From NCBI RefSeq assembly GCF_030209475.1, contig NZ_JARVRW010000014.1, forward strand, positions 1 through 64,000: a stretch of DNA of 64,000 nucleotides. Direction: 5' to 3'. This DNA is from Microbacterium sp. lyk4-40-TSB-66 (GTDB taxonomy: Bacteria > Actinomycetota > Actinomycetes > Actinomycetales > Microbacteriaceae). The notes beneath the pieces were generated by a model, which worked only from the letters and a program-made list of their open reading frames with translations, had not been told where the DNA came from and made no database searches. A program made the position numbers and the translations under genes. Below, one piece after another: positions 44,879 through 53,427 of this stretch (positions are counted from its first letter, which is position 1; each line of letters begins with the position of its first letter).

Positions 44879-45169
44879 GTCTGTCTCTTCTCGGTCGGGT
44901 TTCCGCCGATTATGGTCACCGGCCGTCTGTGCCGGATGCGAGCCGGGACTGCGGGTGCCGACGCGCGCGCGGGTGACATAGCGGGTGAAGTCGACGGGAT
45001 GGGGTGTCGCGAGCGGGGCGCGGACGGTGCGCGCGACGTCTGCCCCGGGAGCACGTGCAGGGTGCGAACGCCCCACGGTGCCCGCTCAGACGGCGGCGGT
45101 CGAGTTGATAGCTTCCCCGGGCGCCCGCTGACTCACGCGGGCTCGCCGGAGCCCGCACGAGGAGAAGTC

Positions 45170-46396
45170 ATGCGAGTCGTCAGCCTGGTGGCGCACGTCC
45201 CCTACTCGGGCATCCCCCACGCCGGCGGCCAGTATGCGCTCGCCCATCTCCGCGTCCTCCGCGGTCGGGGACACGAGGTGACGGTGATCGCCCCCGACTG
45301 GAGGGGCAACGGCGACAACGCCCGCCTGCTGCGTGAGGAACTCGGCGTCGACGTCATCGTCTGCTCGCCCCGCGCCTCCGGACGAGTGGCCGACTGGTGG
45401 GACACCCAGCAGATCCGGCTGTTCCCCGTTCGTCCCCCGCGTCGGTTCCGGCGGGCGGTGCTCGATTCGCCCCCGGCGGGGAGCGCGTTGTCTCGCGCCG
45501 AGCTGATCGACGCCCAATGGTCGGAGATGGGATGGCTCGCCCTCCACGCGCGCACGATCCGCCCCGGGGTGCGGCGTGTGGTGACGGCGCACGACGTCAT
45601 CGCGCAGACCTACGACCGCGTCCTGGCCAGGACGGTCCGGGGAACGCCCGCTCGCCTGTTGGGGCGGTGGCGGCGATGGAGTGTCGCACGCGACGAGGGT
45701 CGGCTGTATCGGGAGATGGATGCCGTCGTGGTCTTCAGTGAGAAGGACGCGCGATACGTGAGCGCTCTGAGTCGGGATGCCGCTCGCACCGTCGTCCTGC
45801 GGCCACCGTTCGACGGCGGCGTCCGCGCGTCCGACCCGGCGCCGCCGGACGGGCCGCCGACGGTGCTCTTCGTGGGGGCGTTCTTCCGCGACGTGAACGC
45901 GCAGGCGGCGGAATGGTTGATCGACGAGATCCTCCCGCTCGTGCGCGCGGCTCGGCCCGACGTGCGGTTCCTGCTCGGGGGAGCCGGCCCCACCGCCCGG
46001 ATGGAAGAGGCCGCGGCCCGTGATCCGCTTCTCGAGGTCACGGGCGAGGTGCCTTCGCTGGACCCGTCGTATGCGGAGGCGACCGTGGTCGTGGTTCCCC
46101 TGCGCATGGGCGCGGGCCTGAAGTTCAAGACGGTGGAGGCGATGATGCGCGGCATCCCGGTGGTATCGACGTCGGTGGGGGCCGAGGGACTGGTCGAGGA
46201 AGGCGAGACCGGGGGGTTGACGGTTCAGGATGACGCCCCGGGGATGGCCGCCGCCCTGTTGCGCGTGCTCGAGGATCCACCCGCGGCGTGGCGGGAGGCG
46301 GCGGCGGGGCGTGAGTGGGCGCGGTCGGTGTTCTCGTCCGAGACGTTCCCCGCGCGCTTGGAAGACGCGCTGCTCGGCGACGGGGTTCTGCGGTGA
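45170..46396 (+). CDS. Glycosyltransferase family 4-type (GT-B)
   Basis: 408 residues. Its N-terminus MRVVSLVAHVPYSGIPHAGGQY and donor domain VLFVGAFFRDVNAQAAEWLIDEILP, followed by VVPLRMGAGLKFKTVEAMMRGIPVVSTSVGAEGL, are typical of GT4. AGGAGAAG lies just before the ATG at 45170. It overlaps the downstream GT2 gene by four bases (GTGA). Confidence 0.87.
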   Translation: MRVVSLVAHVPYSGIPHAGGQYALAHLRVLRGRGHEVTVIAPDWRGNGDNARLLREELGVDVIVCSPRASGRVADWWDTQQIRLFPVRPPRRFRRAVLDSPPAGSALSRAELIDAQWSEMGWLALHARTIRPGVRRVVTAHDVIAQTYDRVLARTVRGTPARLLGRWRRWSVARDEGRLYREMDAVVVFSEKDARYVSALSRDAARTVVLRPPFDGGVRASDPAPPDGPPTVLFVGAFFRDVNAQAAEWLIDEILPLVRAARPDVRFLLGGAGPTARMEEAAARDPLLEVTGEVPSLDPSYAEATVVVVPLRMGAGLKFKTVEAMMRGIPVVSTSVGAEGLVEEGETGGLTVQDDAPGMAAALLRVLEDPPAAWREAAAGREWARSVFSSETFPARLEDALLGDGVLR

Positions 46397-47400
46397 GCGC
46401 CCCCGTGGGAGTCGCCGTGGTCGTTCCGACCTGGAACGGCCGCGACGACCTGCCCGCCTGTCTGGACTCGCTCCGCCGGCAGACGCGACCGGTCGAGATC
46501 GTCGTGGTCGAGAACGGATCCATCGACGGGTCGGTGGAGATGCTGCGCGCCTCCTACCCCGACGTCACCGTGCTGGTGCAGCCCGTGAACCTCGGCTTCG
46601 CGGGCGGGGTGAACGTCGGGCTCCGCTACGCCCTGCACCGGGGTCACCGGTTCGTCGCCCTGCTGAACAACGATGCGGTCGCGGAGCCGACCTGGATCGA
46701 CCACCTCGTGGCCGAGATGTCGAGCGACGAGCGCGTGGGGATGGTGGCCAGCAAGTTCGTGACGATCGACGGCACCCGCCTCGACAGCACGGGCGAGTGC
46801 TACTCCACCTGGGGGCTCCCCTTCCCCCGGGGGCGCGGCGAGGAACGACTGGACGCGTACGACTCCGCGACCGAGCTCTTCGGCGCGAGCGGTGGATCGA
46901 CCCTGTACCGCGCCAAGATGCTCCGCGACATCGGCCTCTTCGACGAGGACTTCTTCGCCTACTTCGAAGACGTCGACCTGAGCTGGCGGGCGCAGCTGCG
47001 CGGCTGGCGTGTGCGCCTGGCGCCGGAGGCCGTCGCGTACCACCGCATCGGTGCGACCAGTGGGCGGATCCCCGGGTTCACGACCTATCAGACCCTGAAG
47101 AACCTGTCCTGGGTGGTGGTCAAGAACGTCCCCCGGCGCCTTCTGCCCACGATCGTGCCGCGGTTGGCGCTCGCCTACACGTTGACCTTCTGGCGTGCCG
47201 TGCTCACCGGCAGCGGCGCCGTCGCCGTGAAGGGGGTCGTCGTGGCGGCCGCGAGGATGCCGAAGAAGCTGGGGGAGCGTCGCGTGATCCAGAGGCGGCG
47301 TCGCATCGACGAGGAGTCCCTGCGATCGCTGCTCACGTGGGACCTGCCGCCCGGCTCGACGAACCTCCGGCGTCTGCGCGCGCTGGTCAGGCGCGCCTGA
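46393..47400 (+). CDS. Glycosyltransferase family 2, rhamnosyltransferase-like
   Basis: 335 residues. The GT-A core has VVVPTWNGRDDLPACLDSL, VVVENGSIDGS, LLNNDAV (DxD equivalent) near 94, and FAYFEDVDLSWRAQLRGW (ED motif) near 195, with a membrane-proximal helix at about 255-285. It resembles WbbL-type rhamnosyltransferases. The last 14 bp overlap the convergent wzy-like gene. Confidence 0.88.
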   Translation: MSAPVGVAVVVPTWNGRDDLPACLDSLRRQTRPVEIVVVENGSIDGSVEMLRASYPDVTVLVQPVNLGFAGGVNVGLRYALHRGHRFVALLNNDAVAEPTWIDHLVAEMSSDERVGMVASKFVTIDGTRLDSTGECYSTWGLPFPRGRGEERLDAYDSATELFGASGGSTLYRAKMLRDIGLFDEDFFAYFEDVDLSWRAQLRGWRVRLAPEAVAYHRIGATSGRIPGFTTYQTLKNLSWVVVKNVPRRLLPTIVPRLALAYTLTFWRAVLTGSGAVAVKGVVVAAARMPKKLGERRVIQRRRRIDEESLRSLLTWDLPPGSTNLRRLRALVRRA

Positions 47401-48763
47401 GTCGGGAGCCGGAGCGTGCCTGCGAGAGGGCTCGTCGCGTCAGCGGTTCACCCGCGGCCTCACCCGGAAGGGCCTCGAACGGCCCGTTCACGACGCGGCT
47501 CTGCGTGGCGATCACGAAGAGCGGCACGATCATCGAGGCGAACAGCGTGTCGGGCGCTTCGGTGCGCCATGCCGATTCGGTGATGGATGCCGCGGCCAGG
47601 ACGCAGAGGAAGGCCATGGCCGCGACGCTCTCCCGGGTCGGCAGAGTGCCGGCGATCCTCGCCGCGTTGAGGAGGACCACGACGATGAGCGCCACCAGGA
47701 CGAGTCCACCCGTGACGGTATAGGTGACGAACACGTTGTGGCCGTGGCCGGCGGCGGTGGAGAGCGCCGAGCGCAGCATCTCGTAGTTGTCGGTGTACCA
47801 GGTGTGCCCGAGGCCGAAGAGCCACTGCGTCGTCCCGTTCAATTGCGCGAGGTTGAACTGCCAGATCGCGCCGCGCGCGGTGTACGCCTGGGGGTCGGTG
47901 GTCGCGAGGGGGACCACGACGACGGCGGCGATCAGCCCGACCAGCAGCACCACAAGGACGCGGCGCAGCGACACGCGCAGGAGCAGGCTGAGGAGCATCA
48001 CGACGAGCCACACCGCGGCGCCGAACAGGGCCGTCCGCGAGGACGACCACACGATCCCGGTGAGGATGACGCCGGCGGTCGCCCACCGGAGGTACCAGCG
48101 GGAGAAGAGGTGGGTGAGCGGTAGGGCGAGGACGAGGAACAGTCCGTTCGAGTTGGGGTGGCTGAAGAAGCCCGCGAGCAGCGGGAGTCCCGTGAGCGAT
48201 TTGTCGGATGCGGCGTCGAAGCTCTGCGGCATGTACATGAGCGCGGGGGCGCCCTGCGTCAGCGCCATCGAGACTCCCGCGAGGACCGCGGCCAGCAGGG
48301 CGTAGACCTTCAGATCGCCCACGCGAGTGCCGATGGCCCAGAACATCAGTGCGACACCGATGGGCAGCACGATCTGCGGGGTGACCCGCGCCCCGCGCAT
48401 GTACTCGTCGAGGATGATCCAGAGCCAGGGCGTGATCAGCACGAGGAGCGGGGCGATGTCGTTGCGCACGAAGACGACGCGGAAGATCAGGACGAGGACG
48501 GCGATCGCCGCCGGCAGGTAGAAGGCGAGGTTCCAGGCATCCACCACCGCCTGTGCGACAGGGGTCTTCACGCCCTCGACGGCGACCCTGCGACTCGTCG
48601 TCAGCGTCTGGGCGACAGGTGCGGAAACGCACGCGAGCCACAGCAGCATCAGCAGACCGTAGGTCGCGGCGCGGGCTCCCGCGCTTCGCGCGTCAGTCGC
48701 CGAACGCGGGAGGACGGAGCCGCGCACCCGCGCGCGGGGGAGGGCCACGGCTGAGGAAGTCAT
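47387..48763 (-). CDS. O-antigen ligase/polymerase-like membrane protein (Wzy type)
   Basis: 458 residues with about 10-11 membrane segments and the Wzy_C-like periplasmic loop bearing FGLGHTWYTDNYEMLRSALSTAAGHGHNVFV near residue 350. It likely polymerises or ligates surface polysaccharide units exported by the flippase. The ATG at 48763 is 7 nt after a candidate -10 element with no ribosome site, so the message may be leaderless. Confidence 0.8.
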   Translation of the reverse strand: MTSSAVALPRARVRGSVLPRSATDARSAGARAATYGLLMLLWLACVSAPVAQTLTTSRRVAVEGVKTPVAQAVVDAWNLAFYLPAAIAVLVLIFRVVFVRNDIAPLLVLITPWLWIILDEYMRGARVTPQIVLPIGVALMFWAIGTRVGDLKVYALLAAVLAGVSMALTQGAPALMYMPQSFDAASDKSLTGLPLLAGFFSHPNSNGLFLVLALPLTHLFSRWYLRWATAGVILTGIVWSSSRTALFGAAVWLVVMLLSLLLRVSLRRVLVVLLVGLIAAVVVVPLATTDPQAYTARGAIWQFNLAQLNGTTQWLFGLGHTWYTDNYEMLRSALSTAAGHGHNVFVTYTVTGGLVLVALIVVVLLNAARIAGTLPTRESVAAMAFLCVLAAASITESAWRTEAPDTLFASMIVPLFVIATQSRVVNGPFEALPGEAAGEPLTRRALSQARSGSRLRRA

Positions 48764-48769
48764 CCGCAC

Positions 48770-48775
48770 AGGCTA
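48770..48775 (-). promoter_or_regulatory. Candidate -10 (TAGCCT) for leaderless wzy-like transcript
   Basis: On the minus strand TAGCCT ends so that the seventh downstream base is the A of the ATG at 48763. No Shine-Dalgarno sequence is present. Confidence 0.4.
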
Positions 48776-48941
48776 GGGGTGCACCGTGGTGGCGGCCGGC
48801 TCGCCTCCGGCGGAGTTCGCGGGTGAAGAATCGGGCCCGTACGGGCGGGCGGACGCCGCGAACGGGTCATGTCGGCGTGGGCCGATCCTAAGGTTCGGAA
48901 GACGCTTCGTACCGGGGCGCGACCGGAGGAGGACGGCCCAC

Positions 48942-50420
48942 GTGCAGCCCGAACGATCGGCCGGCTCGCGCGCCCGAGGTGCGACCGTTCTCCTGTCCAC
49001 CCAGTGGGTGCGCTACGTCCTCCAGATCGCGAACATCGTCGTCCTCGCCCGCCTGATCGGGCCCACCGATTTCGGGGTCGTGAGTCTCGGTCTGGCCATC
49101 GTGGGGATCGCCTCGGTGCTGGGGGATTTCGGCCTGAGCCTCGCGGCGCTGCGCGAGAAGGCCCTCACCCAGCAGCAGAAGAGCAACCTGCTCTGGATCA
49201 ACACCGCGATCGGCGCCGTCCTCGCCGTCCTGGTGGCCGCTGCCGCCGTTCCGATCGGTCGTGCCTTCGCCGACGATCGCCTCATCACCGTCGTCCTGAT
49301 CGCGGCCCCCGCCTACCTCTTGCGTGCCGCCGCGGTGCAGTTCCAGGTGGAGCTGAACCGCGAGGAGCGGTTCCGACGACTGGCAGCGTCCGAACTCGGC
49401 GGCGACGCCGTCGGCGTGTTGACGGCCGTCATCCTGGCCCTGGTCGGAACCGGGTACGCCGCCCTCGCGTTCCAGGGGACGATCTCCGCCCTGGTCTCCC
49501 TGGTGTGGGCCTGCGTGGCGGCCGGGTGGCGACCGAGTCCGCCTCGCAGGGCTGAGATGCGACGACTGCTCACTTTCGGGGTGTCGACGCTCGGCGCGCA
49601 CGCGGCGCACTACGTCACCACGAACGTCGACACCATCGCGATGGGTGCGTGGTACTCCTCGGCCGTGGTGGGCCTGTACTCCCGCGCGTATCAACTCGTG
49701 ATGCTGCCGCTGCAGCAGGTCGCCGCACCCCTCACCCGCGTCGTCCTCCCGCGTCTCGCGGACGTCGCCGACGACCTCGACGCGCTCAACGACGCCCTCG
49801 TGCGGGCGCAGCGACTGGTGAGCCACGCCCTCCTCGCCGTGACCGGACTGCTCGTGGTGTGCGGCGCGCCGCTGATCCAGGTCGTGCTGGGGGCGGAATG
49901 GGTCCCCGCGATGGAGTACCTGCCCGTCCTGGCGGCGGGCACCGTCTTCCAGACGATCGCCTACGCGTACTACTGGGGTTTCGCGGCGCTCGGACGCTCG
50001 GGGGTGCTCTTCCTGTCCGAGATCGTGGGCCGCGTGCCGATGGTCGCCCTGATCGTGCTCTGGGCGCCGCTGGCACCGGTCGGAGTCGCCTGGGGGGTCG
50101 TCGCCGGACAGGTGCTGATCTGGGCATCGGGAACGTTCGTCTTCGCCCCGCGCGCGGGCCTGCGCGTGCCGGAGCTGCTCCGCACGGCGATCGTCCCGTT
50201 GGTCGTCAGCGGCGTGGCGACGGCGGGCGCGTGGGGCCTCGACGTCGCCGCCCTCATCGATCTCCCGCCGATCGTCCGACTGGTCGTCGTCTGTCTGGCG
50301 TGGCTCATCCTCGCCGGGGGAATGCTCGCCGTGTGCGGCCGGCGCGATGTCCGTCTGATCGTCTCGGTCGCTCGCTCCCTGACGTCTCGGCGGGGCGTAA
50401 CCGCCGAGGCGCCGGACTGA
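48942..50420 (+). CDS. Polysaccharide flippase (Wzx/MATE-like)
   Basis: 492 residues with about 12-14 membrane helices. ATVLLSTQWVRYVLQIANIVVLARLIGPTDFGVVSLGLAI at the start is the polysaccharide-biosynthesis PF01943/PF13440 signature. It flips lipid-linked repeat units to the outer face. The GTG at 48942 has GGAGGAGG nine bases upstream, preferred over an in-frame ATG at 48786 that would add about 52 unrelated residues. Confidence 0.87.
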   Translation: MQPERSAGSRARGATVLLSTQWVRYVLQIANIVVLARLIGPTDFGVVSLGLAIVGIASVLGDFGLSLAALREKALTQQQKSNLLWINTAIGAVLAVLVAAAAVPIGRAFADDRLITVVLIAAPAYLLRAAAVQFQVELNREERFRRLAASELGGDAVGVLTAVILALVGTGYAALAFQGTISALVSLVWACVAAGWRPSPPRRAEMRRLLTFGVSTLGAHAAHYVTTNVDTIAMGAWYSSAVVGLYSRAYQLVMLPLQQVAAPLTRVVLPRLADVADDLDALNDALVRAQRLVSHALLAVTGLLVVCGAPLIQVVLGAEWVPAMEYLPVLAAGTVFQTIAYAYYWGFAALGRSGVLFLSEIVGRVPMVALIVLWAPLAPVGVAWGVVAGQVLIWASGTFVFAPRAGLRVPELLRTAIVPLVVSGVATAGAWGLDVAALIDLPPIVRLVVVCLAWLILAGGMLAVCGRRDVRLIVSVARSLTSRRGVTAEAPD

Positions 50421-50429
50421 CCCGTCGGC

Positions 50430-51359
50430 TCAGCCGCCGATCACGACGTTCAGCGGCTCATCACCGGCGAGCAGGCGGTCGATCTGACGACGCAGCAGGC
50501 GGGCGATGCGCGGGTGCATGGCATCCGTCGCTCCTCCGACGTGCGGGGCGATGAGGACGCCGTCGAGGCTCCACAGCGGGTGACCCGCCGGCAGGGGCTC
50601 GGGGTCGGTGACATCCAGCGCCACCCGGATGCGGCCGCGCCGCACGTGGTCGACGAGGGCGTCGGTGTCGATGAGGGGGCCGCGGCCCACGTTGACGACC
50701 AGCGCGCCGTCGGGGAGGGCCGAGAGGGCGGCGTCGTCGATCAGGTGGCGCGTCGCGTCGCCCCCGGGAAGAGAGGCGATGACGATGTCGGTCTCGGCGA
50801 GTACCTCGCCGAGCTCACCGAGCGGGAAGACCTCGACGTCGTCCTGCAGCCGACCGTGCGAGGCGACCGCGCGCAACTCCACCTCGAACGGCTTCAGGCG
50901 CGCGGCGATCGCGCGGCCGACGCCGCCGAAGCCCAGGAGCGTCACGCGCTGGTCGGCGAGTCCGGTGGCCGAGCCCCCGATCCACTCGCCGCGGTCCTGT
51001 GCGCGCACGAAGTCGGGCAACCGCCGCTGCGCCGCGAGGGCGAGGGCCACGGCCAGTTCGGCGGTCGCCGTCTCGTGCACGCTCGAGGCGTTGGCGTAGA
51101 CGAGGCCGGCGGGCAGGCGCCCCTCGACGTTGTCGTACCCGATCGACTGGCTCTGGACGAGCCCGACCTCGACGCTCGACAGGGCATCGATGACGCCGTC
51201 CATCGACATGTACGGCGGGACGACCATGTCGAAGCGCTCGCGCGGGGCGGCATCCTTCATGTCCCAGACGACCACCTCCACGCCCTCGGGGAGCGGGCGC
51301 AGGTCGTCGCGCAGTCGGGCGGTGGGCACGGACACGGTGAGGGGCTTGTCGGTGGTCAC
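50430..51359 (-). CDS. D-isomer 2-hydroxyacid dehydrogenase
   Basis: 309 residues. The NAD-binding motif is LLGFGGVGRAIA (about 142-153); catalytic Arg is in NVGRGPLID, Glu in DPEPLP and His in APHVGG. Such enzymes reduce 2-ketoacids or hydroxypyruvate/glyoxylate. With a ureidoglycolate lyase in the same run of genes, a role downstream of glyoxylate is attractive but inferred. The GTG start overlaps the flavoprotein stop. Confidence 0.88.
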   Translation of the reverse strand: MTTDKPLTVSVPTARLRDDLRPLPEGVEVVVWDMKDAAPRERFDMVVPPYMSMDGVIDALSSVEVGLVQSQSIGYDNVEGRLPAGLVYANASSVHETATAELAVALALAAQRRLPDFVRAQDRGEWIGGSATGLADQRVTLLGFGGVGRAIAARLKPFEVELRAVASHGRLQDDVEVFPLGELGEVLAETDIVIASLPGGDATRHLIDDAALSALPDGALVVNVGRGPLIDTDALVDHVRRGRIRVALDVTDPEPLPAGHPLWSLDGVLIAPHVGGATDAMHPRIARLLRRQIDRLLAGDEPLNVVIGG

Positions 51360-52828
51360 GCGTTCGACGCTACCGCCGCCGGGGTGGGGGCGGATGCGGG
51401 TTGCGCGCGCCGGCCGATCTGCACGCCGACCGGGACCTCATAGGCGAGATACTCCTCGAGCAGGGCTGCGGAGTCGCGCTGGAACAGGCGCCGCGACAGG
51501 GCCGCCGCGAGTTTGGTCGCCCCTCCGACGAGGCCGGGGATCTGGTGGCTCAGCATGCCCTGGCTCAGCCGGGCCCCGTGGTTGAACATGTGGATCCGCG
51601 AGAGCGCCGAGTGATCGGGGGCACTCCGGCTGACGAGGCCGAAGTCGTCGTCGAGATAGGGGAACGCGGCGAGGCCGGGATTCTGCGCGGCGGCCTCGGG
51701 TGAGAGGCGGTCGCTCCAGAGCGCGGCATCCGCGGCGACCGTCGCGAGCTCGGGGCGTCGGGCGAGATCGGCGGCGATGCCCGTGGCGGCGAAGACGACG
51801 TCGTAACGGTGGATGCCATGCGGTGTCGTGACGGCGATGTCGCCGCCGGTCCACTCCGCGTGCTGCCACGGCGACGAGGTGAGGAAGCGGAAGTCGTCGA
51901 AGGCGTGCGCGCGCCACAGGGCGTTCTGCGTCGCGGGTTGGTCGACGGCGGAGAGGTGCACGTTGAACGCCCACTTCTGCGCGTCGGTGAAGGAGCCGTA
52001 GTTCTCGATGAGACCGGCGAACTCCATCCAGCGGTACGGGCTCACCTGCGGCATGGCGGGCCGCCGCATGTGCACGTCGACGCTCGCGGCTCCCCTCTCG
52101 AGAGCGGTAGCCGCGTTGTCGAACGCGCCCGTCCCCGCGCCCAGGATGCCGATGCGCAGGCCCGCGAGCGACGCGAAGTCGATGTCGTCGTGCGTGTGGT
52201 GCACGCGCTCGGCCGGGAGGTTCTGGAGCAGCGCGGGCACGTGCCTGCCGCCGGCGCCCTCGATGCCCGTCGCCAGGACGACGTGGTGGGCGGGGAGCAG
52301 CCACTGCCCGTCGGGACCGTCGAGGTGCAGCTCGAGGGGTCCGTCCACGGTGGTGGGCGACATGCTCTTCACGCGGGTGGAGGGCACGACGGTGATGTCG
52401 GAGACCTCGCGGTACCACTGCAAGAATCCCTGCCACGCCGTCGTCGGGAAGTACTCGACCGCGTCCCAGGCGTCCGTGCCGTGGACCGCCTCGAACCAGG
52501 CGCGCGGGCTCACCGCGGGGGTGCCCCAGGTGGGCCACGCGATGTCCTTCGGCGTGCGCAGCGTGTGCATGCGGGCGTAGGTGGTCCACGGACCGGCGGA
52601 GCCCGCGGGGGCGGAGTCGATCACGACGACGTCGTCGATCCCGCGTCGGCGCAGACCCCGGGCCAGCACGAGACCGGCCTGGCCCGCGCCCACGATCACG
52701 ACCGGTCGCACGCCGTCGCGCGCGCCGACCCACGACCGTCCGTCGCCGGCGCTCAGGGCGGCCTGTTGCGCCGCGTCGCGTTCGAGCGCGGCGAGGCGGG
52801 AGTCCGCGTCGGGGAGCACGGTGAGCAC
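51356..52828 (-). CDS. FAD/NAD(P)-binding monooxygenase-like protein
   Basis: 490 residues. The FAD motif is IVGAGQAGLVLARGLRRRG (about 45-63) and the second dinucleotide motif ILGAGTGAFDNA (about 217). The sequence resembles flavin-containing N-hydroxylating or Baeyer-Villiger-like monooxygenases (RTPKDIAWPTWG region). The substrate is unknown. The GTG at 52828 lies 2 bp after the stop of the ureidoglycolate-lyase-like gene. Confidence 0.77.
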   Translation of the reverse strand: MLTVLPDADSRLAALERDAAQQAALSAGDGRSWVGARDGVRPVVIVGAGQAGLVLARGLRRRGIDDVVVIDSAPAGSAGPWTTYARMHTLRTPKDIAWPTWGTPAVSPRAWFEAVHGTDAWDAVEYFPTTAWQGFLQWYREVSDITVVPSTRVKSMSPTTVDGPLELHLDGPDGQWLLPAHHVVLATGIEGAGGRHVPALLQNLPAERVHHTHDDIDFASLAGLRIGILGAGTGAFDNAATALERGAASVDVHMRRPAMPQVSPYRWMEFAGLIENYGSFTDAQKWAFNVHLSAVDQPATQNALWRAHAFDDFRFLTSSPWQHAEWTGGDIAVTTPHGIHRYDVVFAATGIAADLARRPELATVAADAALWSDRLSPEAAAQNPGLAAFPYLDDDFGLVSRSAPDHSALSRIHMFNHGARLSQGMLSHQIPGLVGGATKLAAALSRRLFQRDSAALLEEYLAYEVPVGVQIGRRAQPASAPTPAAVASNA

Positions 52829-52830
52829 GT

Positions 52831-53325
52831 TCAGTCCGCGTCGATCACGACGCGGACGCCGTACGCGTCGTCGAGTCGGTGGTTGTGGTGGTCGGCGACG
52901 TTGGTGTCGTCGAGCTCGAGGTTGACGAAGTCCATGCTCGGGTCGGCGAAGAAGGGACCGGCGTGCCAGGTGCCCTTGCGCATCGTGATGGCGGTGCGCG
53001 GCGGGATGCGGAAGGCCCGCAGGTCGTCGAGGCCGGGTTCCTCGATGCCGGGGGCCGCGACGGCGATCGTCCACTCGACGTCGCCGACGGCCATCAGGGT
53101 CTGCGTGGTCTCGAGGTGGCGGGTGACGCGCACGAACTCGGCCGGCTTGTCGTCGAGACGCATGAGGTAGAAGCGCGGGATGCCGTTCGAGACGTCGAGC
53201 ACGGCCTCCTCGGCGGTGAAGGGGGTGCCGTCCTCCATCGGCGTCAGTACGACGCCGTAGGGCTCGAAGCCGTCCGGCGTGATGGTCTCGGCGGTCAGGG
53301 TGTGGGGGGTGAGGGTGTCGGTCAC
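52831..53325 (-). CDS. Ureidoglycolate lyase-like protein (AllA family)
   Basis: 164 residues, the usual length for the family. The cupin-like fold shows GIPRFYLMR, ETTQTLMAVGD, then AITMRKGTWHAGPF, whose His is conserved in the active site. It splits ureidoglycolate to glyoxylate and urea in purine degradation. It is first in a three-gene run with a flavoprotein and a 2-hydroxyacid dehydrogenase, behind two palindromic operators and a GlnR-type box. Confidence 0.85.
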   Translation of the reverse strand: MTDTLTPHTLTAETITPDGFEPYGVVLTPMEDGTPFTAEEAVLDVSNGIPRFYLMRLDDKPAEFVRVTRHLETTQTLMAVGDVEWTIAVAAPGIEEPGLDDLRAFRIPPRTAITMRKGTWHAGPFFADPSMDFVNLELDDTNVADHHNHRLDDAYGVRVVIDAD

Positions 53326-53359
53326 GGCGGCTCGCTTTCGTCGGGTGAGGCGAGCGTAC

Positions 53360-53398
53360 GCTTGTCCAACAAGCTTGCGCGCTACTTGTCCGACAAGT
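53360..53398. promoter_or_regulatory. Two CTTGTCC-n-ACAAG operators
   Basis: Site 1 is GCTTGTCCAACAAGC (53360-53374) and site 2 is the perfect dyad ACTTGTCCGACAAGT (53384-53398), 24 bp apart. Both lie in the promoter region of the ureidoglycolate lyase gene, 35 bp upstream of its start. The adjacent UTRA-type GntR protein is the likely ligand-responsive repressor. Confidence 0.72.
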
Positions 53399-53408
53399 TC
53401 ATCGCGCG

Positions 53409-53424
53409 GTTACCTCGGCGAAAC
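53409..53424 (+). promoter_or_regulatory. Exact GlnR-type box GTTAC-n6-GAAAC
   Basis: GTTAC (53409-53413), six bases, GAAAC (53420-53424). It sits just beside the GntR operators in the same intergenic region. Together they suggest joint nitrogen-status and substrate control of the ureidoglycolate lyase genes. Confidence 0.5.
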
Positions 53425-53427
53425 GCG

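Noticed and set aside
44129..45169. Long N-terminal extension of the glycosyltransferase at 45170
   Set aside because: It overlaps another glycosyltransferase on the opposite strand, and AGGAGAAG precedes the ATG at 45170.
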